From Maricaulis maris_C (lineage in GTDB: Bacteria > Pseudomonadota > Alphaproteobacteria > Caulobacterales > Maricaulaceae): a stretch of 64,000 bases of DNA. Position 1 is the stretch's first letter; each line of letters starts with the position of its first letter. This document shows, in pieces, positions 17,676 through 26,492 of this stretch. The notes below the pieces were generated by a model. It saw nothing but the letters and a program-made list of their open reading frames with translations. It searched no databases and was not told the DNA's origin. Where the stretch lies: NCBI RefSeq assembly GCF_049116555.1, contig NZ_JAGDYT010000008.1:186001-250000 (forward strand), given 5' to 3'. The translations under genes and the position numbers were made by a program.

Positions 17676-19325
17676 CTATCCCATCCGCTTGCCGAAATCC
17701 TTCAGGATTTCACGGGCGGCATTATGGCCGGGCGCACCGGTGACTCCGCCGCCGGGATGGGTGCCGGAGCCACATTGATACAAGCCCTTGATCGGACTGC
17801 GATGGTCGGCATGACCGAGCACCGGGCGTGCCGAGAAGAGCTGGTCCAGGCTCAGGGCACCGTGGAAGATGTCACCACCGACCAGACCGAATGTGCGTTC
17901 CAGATCCTTCGGCGTCAGGGCCTGGTATCCCAGCACGCTATCCTTGAAGCCGGGCGCCCAGCGCTCGACCGTGTCGAGCATGACCCGGGCGACGTCGTCA
18001 CGATGATCATCCCAGTCGCGCCCGCCCGACAGCTCCGGCGAGACGTGTTGACAGAACAGGCTGGCGACATGTTGGCCATGCGGTGCCAGGGTCGGGTCCA
18101 GCGTTGAGGGGATCAGCATCTCGATGATGGGGGCCGTCGACCAACCATCGCGGCGGGCGTCGACATAGGCCTGTTCCATATAGGCGAGGGACGGCGCCAT
18201 GATGATGCCGGCGGTGAGATGATCGCCCTCGCCCGGCAGGGCTGTGAAGCTCGGCAGCCGGTCCAGCGCGACATTCATCCGGAATGTGCCCGACCCGCAG
18301 CGATAATGGCGGATGCGCTCGCTGAAATCATCGGGCAGGGCCGCCGGGTCGATCAGTGATCCGAAGAGGAGTTTGGGGTTCAGGTTGGAGACGACCGCCC
18401 GGGCGCTGAGCGTCTCGCCGCTTGCCAGTCTGACCGCGCCCGAGCGTCCGGCGTCATCGACCAGGACATCGTCGACCGCGCATCCGGTGCGGATCTCGAC
18501 GCCGCGGGCCTCGCAGCAGCGCGCCATGGCCTGGGTAATGGCGCCCATGCCACCGATGGCATGACCCCAGGCGCCCTTCTTGCCATTTACCTCGCCGAAC
18601 AGATGGTGCAGCAGGACATAGGCACTGCCCGGGGTGTAGGGGCTGGCGAAATTGCCGACAATGCTGTCGAAACCGAACAGCGCCTTGATGGCGTCGCTCT
18701 CGAACCAGCCATCCAGCCAGTCACCGGCCGATTTGGAGAAGAGGTCCAACAGGTCACGGCGCGCCGTCATCGACATATTGCCCAGTTTTCCACCCAGATT
18801 GGCGGCCTTAAGCAATTCCGGAATGGCGCCCAGGAAACTCCCCTCCGAGAGGTTGGGCGGGGTCTCCAGGACCAGCGCGCGCAGCGTGTCGGCGACGACT
18901 TCAAGGCGTGCTTCATACTCCCCCAGCCGTTCGGCATCGCGGGGCGAGAACTTGGCGAGATGCTCGCGGGTCAGTGCGTCACCGGCCAGCAGATAACGAT
19001 CGTCTTCCAGCGGCAGGAAATTGCCGATCCGGCGTTCGACGATCTCAAGGCCATGCCCGTGCAGATCGAGATCGGCGATCACTTTCGGGTTGAGCAGCGA
19101 GACCGTGTAGCTGGCGACGGAATTGCGGAAACCGGGATGGAATTCTTCGGTGACCGCGGCGCCGCCGACCGTGTCGCGGCGTTCCAGCACGGTCACTTTC
19201 AGCCCGGCCTTGGCCAGATAGGCGGCACAGACCAGACCATTATGGCCGCCACCGACGATGATGATGTCACGGTCGGGACGGGCGCCGCCGGCAGGGGTGT
19301 GGGCGGTTTTCTTGAGGGCGTTCAT
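17676..19325 (-). CDS. FAD-dependent oxidoreductase, PYROXD2/CrtI-like
   Basis: 549 residues from the ATG at 19325. The N-terminal dinucleotide-binding motif IIIVGGGHNGLVCAAYLAKAG and the adjacent VLERRDTVGGAA define a phytoene-desaturase-like flavoprotein. The C-terminal GTHPGGGVTGAPGHNAAREIL is the FAD-closing motif seen in the PYROXD2 group. No carotenoid genes are nearby, so it more likely oxidises a substrate of the adjoining CoA-ligase/hydratase genes (inference). It is the last gene of the minus-strand arm of the TetR cluster. Confidence 0.85.
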   Translation of the reverse strand: MNALKKTAHTPAGGARPDRDIIIVGGGHNGLVCAAYLAKAGLKVTVLERRDTVGGAAVTEEFHPGFRNSVASYTVSLLNPKVIADLDLHGHGLEIVERRIGNFLPLEDDRYLLAGDALTREHLAKFSPRDAERLGEYEARLEVVADTLRALVLETPPNLSEGSFLGAIPELLKAANLGGKLGNMSMTARRDLLDLFSKSAGDWLDGWFESDAIKALFGFDSIVGNFASPYTPGSAYVLLHHLFGEVNGKKGAWGHAIGGMGAITQAMARCCEARGVEIRTGCAVDDVLVDDAGRSGAVRLASGETLSARAVVSNLNPKLLFGSLIDPAALPDDFSERIRHYRCGSGTFRMNVALDRLPSFTALPGEGDHLTAGIIMAPSLAYMEQAYVDARRDGWSTAPIIEMLIPSTLDPTLAPHGQHVASLFCQHVSPELSGGRDWDDHRDDVARVMLDTVERWAPGFKDSVLGYQALTPKDLERTFGLVGGDIFHGALSLDQLFSARPVLGHADHRSPIKGLYQCGSGTHPGGGVTGAPGHNAAREILKDFGKRMG

Positions 19326-19395
19326 GGCGCAGGAGATTGGCCGCGAACCGGAAAAAGCACAATGCAGAGTGAAAGTTGTGTCGACGGGCCTTGGC

Positions 19396-19785
19396 TCAAG
19401 CCGTGTTTGCAAAGGCGCCGGCAACATCACGGGCAAGCACGAGGGCGCGCCCTTCGGCGATGATTTGTCCGCTTTTGGTGACGCAGGTTGTGGCCAGATC
19501 GACGAGATGCTTGTCAGCGCGCAGGCGCGTAATCTCGATTCGGGCCGTCAGTTCGTCTCCCAGCGGCGCCGGCGCCAGGAAGCGGGTTTCCTGCTTGAGA
19601 TAATTCGTACCTTCACCCGGCAGGTCGACGCCCAGAAGATAGGAGAAGAGACCGTTGATCAGGGCTTCCGGCACGGTGTCGCGGGCGAGCGGAGCGCCGG
19701 TGAGTGTGTGCAGGGCGTCAGCATCCTGCGGCGAGAAGGTGCGCCGTGTGATCGCGCTCTGACCGATCGCGAGTGGTTGAGTCAT
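19396..19785 (-). CDS. Hotdog-fold MaoC-like protein lacking the catalytic dyad
   Basis: 129 residues. The pattern of a MaoC-like hotdog domain is present (FSPQDADALHTLTG, then INGLFSYLLG, then LGDELTARIEITRLRADKHLVDLATTC). The usual Asp and His of the D-x4-H hydratase motif are missing at the expected place (it reads GAPLARD). Its start overlaps the stop of the intact MaoC gene by 4 bp (ATGA). A non-catalytic half of a heteromeric hydratase or thioesterase is plausible, as in some steroid-pathway MaoC pairs. That is inference. Confidence 0.7.
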   Translation of the reverse strand: MTQPLAIGQSAITRRTFSPQDADALHTLTGAPLARDTVPEALINGLFSYLLGVDLPGEGTNYLKQETRFLAPAPLGDELTARIEITRLRADKHLVDLATTCVTKSGQIIAEGRALVLARDVAGAFANTA

Positions 19786-20177
19786 GCCGTCACCTCGGTC
19801 TGGCCGAGGCAGGTGATGACGCCGTCCGAGAGGCGTGTGACTTTCAGTGCGATCACGACGCCGTGGTCTGTTTCGGCCACCGTTTCGGCCTCGAAATGAA
19901 GGACCTCGCCAGCTGGGCTGGGTGCCGGGTATTGCGTGGTCTGACTCAGCTGGCGTCCACCGGGCATGATCGTCTCCACCAGGCCGCGCAGGACAGAGCA
20001 CAAAAGCGCGCCATGGGCGACGGTTTGACCGAAACGGGTCCGGGCCGAGAATTCCGGGTCGACATGGATCGGGTTGTCATCGCCCGACAGGCGGGCGAAA
20101 GCGTTGAAATCGGCCTGGCTGAAGGTCCTGTCCAAAGCCGCATGATCACGCGCCGGGACTGGTTTCGGGGCCGTCAT
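19782..20177 (-). CDS. MaoC-family (R)-specific enoyl-CoA hydratase-like protein
   Basis: 131 residues. The hydratase motif SGDDNPIHVD near residue 32 carries the catalytic Asp and His, followed by GQTVAHGALLCSVL, both typical of PhaJ/MaoC proteins. It would hydrate a trans-2-enoyl-CoA. It overlaps its neighbours by ATGA on both sides, so the CoA ligase, this hydratase and its degenerate partner are translated as a coupled block. Confidence 0.85.
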   Translation of the reverse strand: MTAPKPVPARDHAALDRTFSQADFNAFARLSGDDNPIHVDPEFSARTRFGQTVAHGALLCSVLRGLVETIMPGGRQLSQTTQYPAPSPAGEVLHFEAETVAETDHGVVIALKVTRLSDGVITCLGQTEVTA

Positions 20178-21676
20178 TCAACCCCCTCCGGTCGAGGCAG
20201 GAGATGCTTTTGGACCTTGCCGGCGGCGGTGCGCGGAAAGTCGTCGGCGCGCAGGAAGTGTCGGGGCATCTTGTAGCCTGCCAGCCGTTCCCGACACCAG
20301 GCGCGCAGGGCCTCGTCGGTCACGGACTTTCCCGTGTGCAGGATGAGATGGGCACAGCCGACCTCACCCCATTTCTCGTCCGGCACGCCGGTCACCGTGG
20401 CTTCAAGGATGGCGGGGTGTTCGTCGAGGACATTCTCGACTTCGGCCGGATAGACGTTTTCGCCACCGGAGATGTACATCTCCTTGATCCGGCCTGCGAT
20501 GAAGCAGTAGCCATCGGCGTCGAAACGGCCCAGATCGCCGCTCTTGAGCCAGCCATCGGCGGTGAAGAGCGACGCGGTTTCGGCTTCGCGATGCCAATAG
20601 CCCGGCGTCAGGCCCGGTCCGAAGAATTGGACCTCACCGGTCTCGCCCGTGGGCAATGGCGCACCGTCTGGTGTGGCAATGCGCGCTTCGATGAGGAGTT
20701 GCGGCTTGCCGACAGAGCCAATCTTCGCCAGCGCATGTTCGCGATCCATCAGAAAGGCGGTCGGACCGGTCTCGGTCATGCCGAAACCGTTGCAAACCAC
20801 CGCCCCGCGGGCAGCAAAGGTCTCGATCAGCACGTCCGGCATGGGCGCACCGCCACAGGCCCAGTGGCGCAGGCGCGTCAGGTCCGCGCTCTCGAAGGCC
20901 GGGTGGACGGAGAGTTCGCGATAGACGGCCGGAACACACAACATGACATCCAGGCGGCCCTCATCGATCAGTTTGAGAACCGCGCCGGCATCGAAGCCGG
21001 ACAGGATGTGATTGAGCCCGCCTGCCATCAGCACGGGCAGGGTGTGAAGATTGATGCCCGCCGTGTGGAAGAGAGGCAGGAAATTCACCGTTGCATCGCC
21101 GTCACGCAACCCGATCGCCTGGGAGATGTTGACGTAGTTCACCAGCGCCATGCGATAGGTCTGGATCACGCCCTTGGGGCGACCGGTCGTGCCGGATGTA
21201 TAGATCAGATACCACGGCTCATCACCGGGCCAGGCCGGGCGCCCCGGGTGCGGCGGCGCTGCATTGCGCGCGCTTGGCCAGTCCTCTTCCAGATCGACGC
21301 AGGTCAGCCCGGTCGGAGCCGCAGCCTCGGCGGCCGCTTCGGCATCCTCCGCACCGGCCAGAAGCAGGACCGGATCACAATCGGCCAGCAAGTCGCTCAA
21401 TTCACGCGCCGGCATGCGCCAGTTGAGCGGTGCGAGAATGGCGCCCAGCTTGGCACAGGCAAACAGCGCCTCGAAAAACTCCACCCGGTTGCGGCACAGG
21501 ATGGCGACGCGGTCCTTGGCTTTCACCCCGCGTCCTGCCAGTACGCTGGCTGCGCGTGCGCAGCGGTCTTCAAGGGCGGCAAAGCTGACCGTCTCGCCGG
21601 TTTCAACCCTATGGAAGGCGGCCCGGTCGGGCGTCAGCGCCGCGCGCCTTGCGGTGATGTCGGTGATCATATCCAT
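20174..21676 (-). CDS. Acyl-CoA synthetase (AMP-forming)
   Basis: 500 residues of the ANL superfamily. The P-loop-like YTSGTTGRPKGV, the adenylate motif GFGMTETGP, the hinge KSGDLGRFD and the C-terminal acyl-adenylation lysine in PRTAAGKVQKH are all present. It activates a carboxylic acid to its CoA thioester. The exact acid (fatty, aromatic or terpenoid) cannot be read from sequence. The start shares its first base with the end of the enoyl-CoA hydratase stop. Confidence 0.9.
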   Translation of the reverse strand: MDMITDITARRAALTPDRAAFHRVETGETVSFAALEDRCARAASVLAGRGVKAKDRVAILCRNRVEFFEALFACAKLGAILAPLNWRMPARELSDLLADCDPVLLLAGAEDAEAAAEAAAPTGLTCVDLEEDWPSARNAAPPHPGRPAWPGDEPWYLIYTSGTTGRPKGVIQTYRMALVNYVNISQAIGLRDGDATVNFLPLFHTAGINLHTLPVLMAGGLNHILSGFDAGAVLKLIDEGRLDVMLCVPAVYRELSVHPAFESADLTRLRHWACGGAPMPDVLIETFAARGAVVCNGFGMTETGPTAFLMDREHALAKIGSVGKPQLLIEARIATPDGAPLPTGETGEVQFFGPGLTPGYWHREAETASLFTADGWLKSGDLGRFDADGYCFIAGRIKEMYISGGENVYPAEVENVLDEHPAILEATVTGVPDEKWGEVGCAHLILHTGKSVTDEALRAWCRERLAGYKMPRHFLRADDFPRTAAGKVQKHLLPRPEGVE

Positions 21677-22470
21677 CAGCCGGCCTCCGCTCTCGGGCCG
21701 AGGAAGGCCGCCATCCGCTCACGCGTTTCGGGGCGGATGAGGAGGCGGGTGAACGCCGCCAGCTCGCGGTCGAGACGGGTCGACAGCGGGTCCCGGACAT
21801 CGCGCGCTTCGAGCAGGCGGCGGGCGGTCACGGCGACGACCGGGTCGTGGCTGGCCAGTCCGGCGAGGAGTGTTTGCACGCCGTCAGTGAAGTCAGCGGC
21901 CGGGTAGAGCTTGTCGGCCACGCCCATCTCGAATGCCGCCAGAGCGCTGACACGGTTGTCGAGCGCAAGCCAGCTGGCCGTCCGTGCCGTACCGATCCGC
22001 TCCGGCAGGAGCGCGGTCCAGCCGCCATCGGGCGCGAAACCCATTTTCGCGTAGTAGGGCTGGATGAAGGCATCCTGGCTCATCACCGTGATGTCACAGG
22101 CCAGCATCAGGCCGATCGCCCCGCCGGTCACCGGTCCGTTGACCGCGGCCACGGTGGGGCATGGCAAGGCGCGCAGGGCCAGAATGGTGTGGTTGAGCGC
22201 TGAGACAACGGCCGTGCCGAACGCCTCAAGCGCCGCCGGATTTTCGGCGCGGGCGTGAAATTCGCGGATATCACCGCCCGACGAGAAAGCCCGGCCTTGC
22301 CCGGTGAGCACAACCGCGCGGGCATCGTCACAGCGCGACAGCGTTTCGGTGAGGGCGTCGAGCAGCTCGGGCGTCAGGGCATTGCCGCGGCCGGGACGGT
22401 TCAGGCGGATCCAGGCCGTATCGCCGTCCCGATCGAGAATGACCGGCGTGATGTCGGGCATTTCATTCAT
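21676..22470 (-). CDS. Enoyl-CoA hydratase/isomerase (crotonase) family protein
   Basis: 264 residues. The oxyanion-hole segments are FSSGGDIREF near residue 62 and VTGGAIGLMLACD near residue 113, followed by MGFAPDGGWTALLPERIG. The catalytic region FAPDGG resembles PaaG-like isomerases more than classical hydratase, which has two Glu residues. It overlaps the TetR gene by ATGA. A role in beta-oxidation-like degradation of the CoA ester made by the neighbouring ligase is likely. Confidence 0.88.
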   Translation of the reverse strand: MNEMPDITPVILDRDGDTAWIRLNRPGRGNALTPELLDALTETLSRCDDARAVVLTGQGRAFSSGGDIREFHARAENPAALEAFGTAVVSALNHTILALRALPCPTVAAVNGPVTGGAIGLMLACDITVMSQDAFIQPYYAKMGFAPDGGWTALLPERIGTARTASWLALDNRVSALAAFEMGVADKLYPAADFTDGVQTLLAGLASHDPVVAVTARRLLEARDVRDPLSTRLDRELAAFTRLLIRPETRERMAAFLGPRAEAG

Positions 22471-23075
22471 GGTTTCAGGCCATTGGCGATGAGGTCGGAG
22501 ACAGTGCGGGCGACCTCTTCCGGGTCCCGATCGCCTTCCCAGATACCGTATCGGAGTCCCATGAAAACGCTCATCCCGATCAGGGCCCAGGCGCGTGTTC
22601 CCTGGTCACCGGCCCGGACCTCGCCCCGCGACGCGGCGTCTTCCAGATTGCGCTGATAGCGTTCCAGAAAGACGTCGTAGTGAGCCTTGTAGGCGTCAGG
22701 CGCGACGAATTGGCTTTCTTCGATGATCCGGTAGAGATTCGGGTGGGCGCGGGCGAATTCGATATAGGCGACCAGACCGCGATGCTCGGTCTCCAGACGG
22801 TCTGGCGCGCCCTTGACCCGTTCGGCGATCCAGCCACGCGTCATGTCGCCCATATGCGCCACCAGGGCGCGGAAGATTTCGTCCTTGGAATCGAAATAAA
22901 CGTAGAAAGTCCCCAGAGCCACCGAGGCGCGGCGCGTAATATCGCCGATCGAGGTGGCATGAAAACCATTCTCCCCGAAAGCGCCTTCAGCCGCATCCAG
23001 CAACCTGTTCCGGGTCCTTTGACCGCGTGCGGTCTTGGGTCGTTTATCGACCGTGCTCGTTTCAGAAGTTGACAT
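22467..23075 (-). CDS. TetR-family transcriptional regulator
   Basis: 202 residues. The N-terminal helix-turn-helix reads RNRLLDAAEGAFGENGFHATSIGDITRRASVALGTFYVYF (positions about 22-62), the standard TetR form with TFYVYFDSKDEI at its end. The C-terminal ligand domain is unassigned. It is first in the minus-strand operon and faces the alpha/beta hydrolase gene across 82 bp, so it probably represses both arms. In that gap a loosely spaced inverted pair (TGGATC and GATCCA) could be an operator, but the evidence is weak. Confidence 0.92.
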   Translation of the reverse strand: MSTSETSTVDKRPKTARGQRTRNRLLDAAEGAFGENGFHATSIGDITRRASVALGTFYVYFDSKDEIFRALVAHMGDMTRGWIAERVKGAPDRLETEHRGLVAYIEFARAHPNLYRIIEESQFVAPDAYKAHYDVFLERYQRNLEDAASRGEVRAGDQGTRAWALIGMSVFMGLRYGIWEGDRDPEEVARTVSDLIANGLKP

Positions 23076-23157
23076 ATGATTCAGTTTTCACAAAATGGAT
23101 CCTAAATCAATATGGCACGATCCAGCGAAAATTGGACGGTCGAGGGGAGTTTGAGTT

Positions 23158-24069
23158 TTGGCCAACCCGCAACCGCAAGGTCCGGAAGACGGTGAGCGCT
23201 TGACGCATCACCTCACCCTGCGTGACGGGACGGTTCTGGCCTATCGCGATATCGGGAGCGGCCCGGTGCTCCTCCTGGTGCATGGCTGGGCGGCGTCGGG
23301 TGTCTTCTTCGAAGACATCGCGGCCCGACTGGCTGACGAGTTCCGCGTCATCATTCCGGACCTGCGCGGTCATGGCGATACGCCAGCCGGGCCCGGGAAG
23401 GCCACAATCACCGACCTTGCCGACGATATGGACGAGCTGATCGCCATGCTGGGCATCGCCCCGATAATTGCGCTCGGCTGGTCAATGGGGGCCACGGTTC
23501 TGTGGTCGATGATCGAGCGCCATGGCCATGACCGGCTGGCCGGCATGGTCATTGAGGATATGAGCCCGCGCATTCTCAATGATTCGAGCTGGACGCTTGG
23601 CATGTCCAGCGGCATGGATGTCGAGGCTTCGGTCCGTGCAACCGCCGCCATGCGAGCCGACTGGCCTGCCTATGCCGCCGCCTTTGCCCCGCGCATATTT
23701 GCCCGCGACCGTGCCGCTCGCGAGCCGCAAATCGTCGCGGAAGCCCTGACACTCCTGGTCGCCCGAAACGCCAATGCCATGGCGGATCTGTGGGCGTCCA
23801 TGGCGCAGCAAGACCTGCGCGCAACACTTCCGGGAATGGCCATCCCGGCGCTGATCGCCTTTGGCGAACGCAGCGATGCCTATGGCCCGGAGACGAGCCG
23901 CTATCTCGTCGAAACCCTGCCCGCCGCAACGGCGCACGGGTTCGCCCACTCCGGGCATGCACCGCATCTCGAACAACCGGAAGAATTTGTCGACGCGGTT
24001 AGAAACTTCGCCCGCCAGGCCCTGGCGCAGGCGGCATCCAACGACACCATCGAGGGGAGTACCCAATGA
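23158..24069 (+). CDS. Alpha/beta hydrolase
   Basis: 303 residues from a TTG start 8 nt after GAGGGGAG; no ATG lies close enough to cover the first strand. Features are the oxyanion HGWAASG, the nucleophile elbow GWSMGAT (Ser) and the catalytic His in HSGHAPHLEQPEEF. No signal peptide is visible, so it is cytoplasmic. It overlaps the TonB receptor gene by ATGA, which suggests that the receptor imports the substrate of this hydrolase or a relative of it (inference). Confidence 0.88.
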   Translation: MANPQPQGPEDGERLTHHLTLRDGTVLAYRDIGSGPVLLLVHGWAASGVFFEDIAARLADEFRVIIPDLRGHGDTPAGPGKATITDLADDMDELIAMLGIAPIIALGWSMGATVLWSMIERHGHDRLAGMVIEDMSPRILNDSSWTLGMSSGMDVEASVRATAAMRADWPAYAAAFAPRIFARDRAAREPQIVAEALTLLVARNANAMADLWASMAQQDLRATLPGMAIPALIAFGERSDAYGPETSRYLVETLPAATAHGFAHSGHAPHLEQPEEFVDAVRNFARQALAQAASNDTIEGSTQ

Positions 24070-26378
24070 AAAAGTTCAAGACCCTGACGGGCAGCGCGCT
24101 CTTGCTGAGCACTGTTGCCACTTCAGCCCTGATCACGGCTCCGACCGTGGCCCAGGACAATGGCGCGTCCCAGGACCGCGAAGTCATCACCGTGACGGCT
24201 CGCCGTCGCGAGGAAACACTGCAGGACGTGCCGTTGTCTGTCTCGGCCATGTCCGGGGACGATCTCGAGCGCATGGGCGCGCTCGACATTGTCGCCATTG
24301 CCGACACCACACCGAATATCACGCTGGAAGTTTCCCGCGGCACCAATTCGACCCTGTCCGCCTTCATCCGCGGCGTCGGTCAGCAGGATCCGGTTGCCGG
24401 TTTCGAAGCTGGTGTCGGCATTTATGTCGACGACGTCTATCTCAACCGGCCTCAGGGCGCTGTGCTCGATATCTATGATGTCGATCGCATCGAAGTCCTG
24501 CGCGGCCCGCAGGGCACGCTTTATGGCCGCAACACAATCGGTGGTGCCGTCAAATACGTGACCCGCCGCATCGACCCTGATGAGCCGACCCTGTCGACCC
24601 GGGTCAGCGTTGGCAGCTATGGTCAGCTCGATACCGTCCTGTCCGGCAGCGCACCGCTCGACGACACGTTCCGCATCGGCGCGACAATCGGCCGTTTCAC
24701 GCGCGATGGCTTCGGTGAGAACCTGAATACCGGCGAAGAAAACTACGACAAGAATGTCTTCGGCTACCGCGTCTCTGCCGAATGGGAACCGACCGACACC
24801 TTCTTCGTTCGCCTCGCCTATGACAGCGTCTCTGACACATCGAATGCGCGGGGCGGTCACCGCCTCATTCCGGGCGCCCTGTCCGGTGCACCGGTCCTGT
24901 CGAATGTCCATGACACCCGCGCCGGCCTGAATGTCGTCGACCAGGAAGTCGAAGGCGATGGCGTCGCCCTGACTGCTGAATGGGAGATCAATGAGAACTG
25001 GACGATCCGCAATATCCTCGCCGATCGCTCCGACACCTCGATCACCCCGATCGATTTCGACAACCTGCCTTCCGGCGACCTCGACGTGCCGGCGATCTAC
25101 GAGAACGAGCAGTTCTCCGAAGAGTTCCAGCTGCTCTACTCCGGTGAGCGTCTGAACGGCCTGGTCGGCTATTACTATCTCGACGCCAATGCGACGACGG
25201 TTTTTGATGTGCTGCTCGAAAACCTTGGCGCCGCGATCGCCCTGCCGGGCCTGAACGCCCAGACGTTCGGCGATGTCGACACCAAGACCTGGTCGGTCTT
25301 TGCCAACTTCACCTATGACCTCACCGATGAGTTCTCGCTGACACTCGGCGGCCGTTATACCGAAGACGAGCGGACATCGACCGTTCTGCGTCGGACCTAT
25401 ATCAACGGCTTCTCCGAGTTCTTTGGTGGTGCGGGCATTCCGATCGCCACGACTTCGGACTTCACCGGCACCAATTCCTGGGATGATTTCTCGCCGACCG
25501 CTTCGCTTGCCTGGCAGCCGAATGCCGAGAACAATTTCTATGTGACCTACTCCCAGGGTTTCAAAGGCGGTGGTTTCGATCCGCGCGCCCAGACGACGGG
25601 CACGCCGGACTTTGACCAGAACGGCACGATCGAGGCCGATGAAGTCTTCCAGTTCATGAGTTTTGATCCGGAGACGGTCGACAGCATCGAGATCGGTTGG
25701 AAATATCAGGGCAATGGCTATCGCCACAGCCTGGCCGTCTTCAACATGGACTATACCGACATCCAGGTGCCGGGTTCTGTGGGTATCGATACCGATAATG
25801 ACGGTATCAACGACACCTTCACCGGCGTCACCACCAATGCCGGCGCCGCCACCATTCGCGGTATCGAATATGAAGGCTCGCTGGATCTCGGTCAGGATGT
25901 GTTTGCCCAGGGCGACATCATGACCCTCGGCTGGGCCATCGGCCTGCTGGATGGCGAATACGACCAGTTCATCAATGCCTTCGGGGTTGATGTCTCTGAT
26001 CAGGTCGTGATCCAGAACACGCCGGACACCACGGCTTCGGCCACGCTGACCTACATCACGCCGCTGCATGGTGGCGATCTGTCGGTCATCAACACGATCA
26101 GCCATCGTGGTGACTCCAGCCAGTTCGAATTCCCCTTCCCGCTGCTTGACCAGGGTGCCTACACCCTGTGGAACGCATCAATGGTCTGGGAAGGCGAGGA
26201 CGGTCACTGGCAGTTCGGCCTGCATGGCCGCAACCTGACCGATGAAGAGTATCGGGTCTCCGGCTATGACTTCGTCAACAACACGACGCTGGCTCCGGAA
26301 CTTGGCCTTGAAGGTACGCTGGTTGGCTATTACGGCCCGCCGCGCACGGTGACGGCCACGATCTCCTGGCGCTACTAG
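24066..26378 (+). CDS. TonB-dependent outer-membrane receptor
   Basis: 770 residues. The signal peptide MKKFKTLTGSALLLSTVAT ends near TVAQD, followed by a TonB-box-like EVITVTARRREE. The plug domain contains IRGVGQQDP and the conserved IEVLRGPQGTLYGRNTIGGAV. The beta-barrel ends with the aromatic C-terminal ATISWRY needed for insertion. Such receptors take up siderophores, vitamins, sugars or hydrophobic organics; the hydrolase and CoA-ligase neighbours favour an organic carbon source. A terminator follows. Confidence 0.95.
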   Translation: MKKFKTLTGSALLLSTVATSALITAPTVAQDNGASQDREVITVTARRREETLQDVPLSVSAMSGDDLERMGALDIVAIADTTPNITLEVSRGTNSTLSAFIRGVGQQDPVAGFEAGVGIYVDDVYLNRPQGAVLDIYDVDRIEVLRGPQGTLYGRNTIGGAVKYVTRRIDPDEPTLSTRVSVGSYGQLDTVLSGSAPLDDTFRIGATIGRFTRDGFGENLNTGEENYDKNVFGYRVSAEWEPTDTFFVRLAYDSVSDTSNARGGHRLIPGALSGAPVLSNVHDTRAGLNVVDQEVEGDGVALTAEWEINENWTIRNILADRSDTSITPIDFDNLPSGDLDVPAIYENEQFSEEFQLLYSGERLNGLVGYYYLDANATTVFDVLLENLGAAIALPGLNAQTFGDVDTKTWSVFANFTYDLTDEFSLTLGGRYTEDERTSTVLRRTYINGFSEFFGGAGIPIATTSDFTGTNSWDDFSPTASLAWQPNAENNFYVTYSQGFKGGGFDPRAQTTGTPDFDQNGTIEADEVFQFMSFDPETVDSIEIGWKYQGNGYRHSLAVFNMDYTDIQVPGSVGIDTDNDGINDTFTGVTTNAGAATIRGIEYEGSLDLGQDVFAQGDIMTLGWAIGLLDGEYDQFINAFGVDVSDQVVIQNTPDTTASATLTYITPLHGGDLSVINTISHRGDSSQFEFPFPLLDQGAYTLWNASMVWEGEDGHWQFGLHGRNLTDEEYRVSGYDFVNNTTLAPELGLEGTLVGYYGPPRTVTATISWRY

Positions 26379-26434
26379 GCCTCCAGGTTCGGCGGACGGG
26401 ACCCTCCCCCGTTCGCCGGTTCCGGACTATCCTG

Positions 26435-26471
26435 ACGGCGGCGCCCAGACCGGGTGCCGCCGTTCTTGTTT
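26435..26471 (+). terminator. Rho-independent terminator after the TonB receptor gene
   Basis: An 8-bp stem (ACGGCGGC paired with GCCGCCGT) encloses a 13-nt loop and is followed by TCTTGTTTT. It separates the receptor from the following hydrolase gene. Confidence 0.75.
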
Positions 26472-26492
26472 TCTCAACTCACGGGGTCTGCC

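Noticed and set aside
24123..26105. 660-codon open frame on the minus strand opposite the TonB receptor gene
   Set aside because: It lies wholly within a well-supported receptor gene; antisense frames stay open here because of the high GC content and codon bias. No recognisable domain.
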